Notes under the pieces: model-generated
What the model saw: only the letters and a program-made list of their open reading frames with translations
Database searches by the model: none
Told to the model about the DNA's origin: nothing
Assembly (NCBI RefSeq): GCF_014203595.1
Contig: NZ_JACHJK010000003.1
Coordinates: forward strand, 558,001 to 622,000
Direction: 5' to 3'
Origin: Streptomyces echinatus
Lineage (GTDB): Bacteria > Actinomycetota > Actinomycetes > Streptomycetales > Streptomycetaceae
Length of the DNA: 64,000 nucleotides
Position numbers and translations under genes: made by a program
Shown here: positions 62,145-64,000 of the stretch, in pieces
How positions within the stretch are numbered: position 1 is the stretch's first letter
Layout of the letters: each line of letters begins with the position of its first letter

Positions 62145-62702
62145 TCAAGGCCTCCGCACTCGGAGGCGTTCACGGGCGTTCTGGGCCCGCGAGACTGTGC
62201 GGCCAGCGGGCTGGTGCCCGACCGTGATCGCCCACCGGACCGTGGACGGTGCGGTCACGCTCACCGATCCCTGCTCTCGCGCGTCCTTCAGGTCCAGCTG
62301 GTTGTATGCGCTGCTGACTTCTCCGGCGACGCATTCGAGAGGAAGGCTCAGTCCGACCGGTTTGACCTCGACGGTCAGCTTGCCGTCGCCCAGGCAGTTC
62401 ACCAGGACGGCAAGCGGGCCGCTTTTGAGGCCCCCTTTGACGTCCATCTCCCGGTTGCCGCTGGCGTTCACGGCCTGAGCGACGACTTCGCCCTCCAAAA
62501 GGGCCGGTGCCTTGGTCACTGTTGCACCGGGGATGTGTTCGGCGCGGCCATCGGACGGTGCGTGCGCCGATGAAGACGAGGTGCGAGGTGAGCTCTTGTG
62601 CCTGGCGTCGGACGGGTGACCGTCAACGCTGCTGCAGCCGGCAGCGAGAAGTGTCACGGGAATCAAAGCGGTCGCAGATGCGCGCAGACTCAGTTTTCCC
62701 AC
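62145..62702 (-). CDS. Putative lipoprotein
   Basis: About 185 residues. The lipobox ALIPVTLLAAGC follows a GTG start at 62702 that is placed just after a TAGGCT -10 box, hence likely leaderless. The mature protein has a Ser/Pro linker, then a beta-rich domain with VKGGLKSGPLAVLVNCLGDG and LSLPLECVAGEVSSAYNQLD. Two cysteines are conserved-looking. No family recognised; a secreted, envelope-facing role is likely. Confidence 0.72.
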   Translation of the reverse strand: MGKLSLRASATALIPVTLLAAGCSSVDGHPSDARHKSSPRTSSSSAHAPSDGRAEHIPGATVTKAPALLEGEVVAQAVNASGNREMDVKGGLKSGPLAVLVNCLGDGKLTVEVKPVGLSLPLECVAGEVSSAYNQLDLKDAREQGSVSVTAPSTVRWAITVGHQPAGRTVSRAQNARERLRVRRP

Positions 62703-63012
62703 GGGTACCAGCCTACGCGGAAGGGCGAGTAGCTGGTCACGGTGTGCGCTGGTGGGGTGGTGCGGCCGGCGTGATGCCGCCGCCTTTCGGCGGCGTCGGG
62801 CCCAGTCGATGTGCCCTCCTGTCCGAGTGCGGCCAGGACCTTGCTCGCCGCGGCCGTGGCCACCCCCCACCGCTGCGTGATGGCCCTGGTCGAGGGCCCG
62901 GTGTCGGCTTCGTGCTCAGGGTGTCGCGGTGGGATGCGACGGTCCGTGGAGTTGGGGCTGGATGGGGAGCCGGTGTCGTGGCCGGGACGGTCGGCTGGAA
63001 GACTGGACGCCT
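62703..63012. other. Divergent region with GntR-like HTH remnant
   Basis: 310 bases between the lipoprotein and pyrE. Only a helix-turn-helix scrap (62813-62902) is seen. It also contains the promoters of both flanking genes. Confidence 0.45.
62813..62902 (-). pseudogene. GntR-type HTH remnant
   Basis: About 29 codons read GPSTRAITQRWGVATAAASK then VLAALGQEG, the winged-helix core of GntR regulators (RAIAQRWGVATATASKVLA...). After EG the frame becomes low-complexity. It stands alone, so it is most likely a leftover of a lost regulator, in antisense orientation to pyrE. Confidence 0.55.
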
Positions 63013-63540
63013 GTGACACATTCTGATCTCGCTCGCCGTATCCATGCCGCCTCTCATCTGACCGGGCAGTTCACACTCCGGTCCGGACGTACTGCCACGG
63101 AGTACTTCGACAAGTACCGGTTCGAGGGCGACCCTGCCCTGCTGGACGAGATCGCCCAGAGGATGGTCCCGCTGGTGCCCCCTGGCACCGAGGTGCTGGC
63201 CGGTCTGGAGATGGGCGGTATCCCGGTGGTGACCGCGCTCGGCCGGCACACGGGTCTGCCCTGTGCGTTCGTGCGCAAGCAGGCCAAGCCGTATGGCACC
63301 TGCCGTCTCGCCGAAGGCGCCGACGTCGAAGGACGCCGGGTGCTCGTCGTCGAGGACGTGGTCACCAGCGGCGGACAGATCGTGCTGTCGACCGCGGACT
63401 TGCGTGCCCTGGGCGCCCAGGTGCAGGAGGCTCTGTGCGTGATTGACCGTGAGCAGGGCGGTGCCGATGCTCTCGCCGCCGAGGGCATCGGTCTGTTGTC
63501 GCTGCTGACGGCCGACGACTTGCGGGCCGCTGCCGCCTGA
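63013..63540 (+). CDS. pyrE: Orotate phosphoribosyltransferase
   Basis: 175 residues, the usual length. FTLRSGRTATEYFDKYRFEG is the OPRT start; LAGLEMGGIPVVTALGRHTG and FVRKQAKPYGT follow, and VLVVEDVVTSGGQ is the PRPP-binding motif at about 110-121. It makes OMP from orotate and PRPP in pyrimidine synthesis. GTG 63013 begins after a gene-poor gap; other pyr genes are not adjacent. A second copy elsewhere would be expected if this one is accessory. Confidence 0.92.
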   Translation: MTHSDLARRIHAASHLTGQFTLRSGRTATEYFDKYRFEGDPALLDEIAQRMVPLVPPGTEVLAGLEMGGIPVVTALGRHTGLPCAFVRKQAKPYGTCRLAEGADVEGRRVLVVEDVVTSGGQIVLSTADLRALGAQVQEALCVIDREQGGADALAAEGIGLLSLLTADDLRAAAA

Positions 63541-63887
63541 TCGACGGGGTCGGCGGTGGCTCCGTCGCGTGCGTCTCGGTGATGGCGAGGCGGGTGAAGG
63601 ATTCGTCGGCGATGCCCTTCTCCTCGGTGAAGGCGGCGGTGACGGGCTGCCGGACGCTGTCGTCGACCGAGCGGGGCAGGCCGCGGCTGGAGCCGACTGG
63701 CCGATCAGCTGGCAACGCCGACGGCCGCACCACCGCCTCGCCTCGATCCGCCGCCGCCGTGTCGTGCGATGTCGGCGCCGTCCGGGTGGTCCGCCGCCCG
63801 GCGCGGTGACCGCGCAACCTGCCACGCGTTGGGAATCCGGGGCCGCACGGCACCCGAGGAGCACAAGGACAAGGGCAGGTGACCTGA
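63541..63887. other. Intergenic stretch, no gene seen
   Basis: About 350 bases. One minus-strand frame (SVDDSVRQPVTAAFTEEKGI, then ADESFTRLAI) reads sensibly for about 50 codons but has no start or homology I recognise. Confidence 0.35.
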
Positions 63888-64000
63888 GTGGCGGATGTCG
63901 TGGACGGGTTCGCCGCGCGAGTGCGGCAGCTCGCAGCGCCGGGCGCGGCGGCCGGGCCCGCGTCACGCGAGGTACGGGCCGTATGGGGGCAGATGTGGGA
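63888..64000 (+). CDS. Partial ORF at window edge
   Basis: From GTG 63888 the frame stays open to the edge (VADVVDGFAARVRQLAAPGA then AAGPASREVRAVWG). It is too short to identify; AGG and a weak purine stretch lie upstream. Strong third-position GC supports coding. Confidence 0.35.
   Translation, partial: MADVVDGFAARVRQLAAPGAAAGPASREVRAVWGQMW

Overview
The window is chromosomal DNA of a high-GC actinomycete, almost certainly a Streptomyces. Indicators are strong G/C bias at third codon positions, many GTG starts, several apparently leaderless genes, a snapalysin protease, DUF3566, DUF6924, DUF4132 and DUF4232 proteins, Tat and lipoprotein secretion signals, and many one-component regulators. 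No rRNA, tRNA, CRISPR array or replication origin was seen. The content is accessory rather than core.

Layout. 0-12 kb: regulator-target pairs (SDR/TetR, NmrA-like/MarR, MocR/MFS, YciI/LysR), each with a visible operator or close divergent spacing, plus a secreted propeller-amidohydrolase and a tandem DUF6924 protein. 12-23 kb: a GNAT with a leader ORF, a coupled DUF4132 pair, DinB, DUF3566, an RCC1-repeat protein, a hydrolase and a methyltransferase, mixed with gene wreckage (ABC ATPase, M24 peptidase, a deletion scar joining an ECF sigma gene to its NmrA-like neighbour, an adenylate-ligase scrap). 23-30 kb: a likely polysaccharide-use locus, with a LacI regulator, a secreted glycosidase with a discoidin domain, a DUF1996 protein and a secreted beta-helix protein sharing similar operator-like palindromes. 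31-42 kb: ArsR, snapalysin, TetR/KAS III, an amidase, an HD-domain gene of lower GC, and a PadR-controlled ABC exporter operon.

42-54 kb is the most irregular part: small unknown genes, an IS5-type transposase remnant, frameshifted genes, and an 805-residue protein that fuses a macro (ADP-ribose-binding) domain, a uracil-DNA-glycosylase-like domain with altered active-site motifs, and an R-S-E ADP-ribosyltransferase. This fusion is the best candidate for an undescribed system, plausibly DNA- or protein-directed ADP-ribosylation in conflict or repair. 54-64 kb: secreted proteins and lipoproteins (two DUF4232, an M23-type peptidase, a peptidoglycan-binding protein), a GNAT coupled to a second IF-1 gene behind a leader ORF and hairpin, and an orotate phosphoribosyltransferase.

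All calls come from reading the sequence and recalling family motifs; no database search was run. Domain names for proteins marked unknown or low-confidence are provisional.
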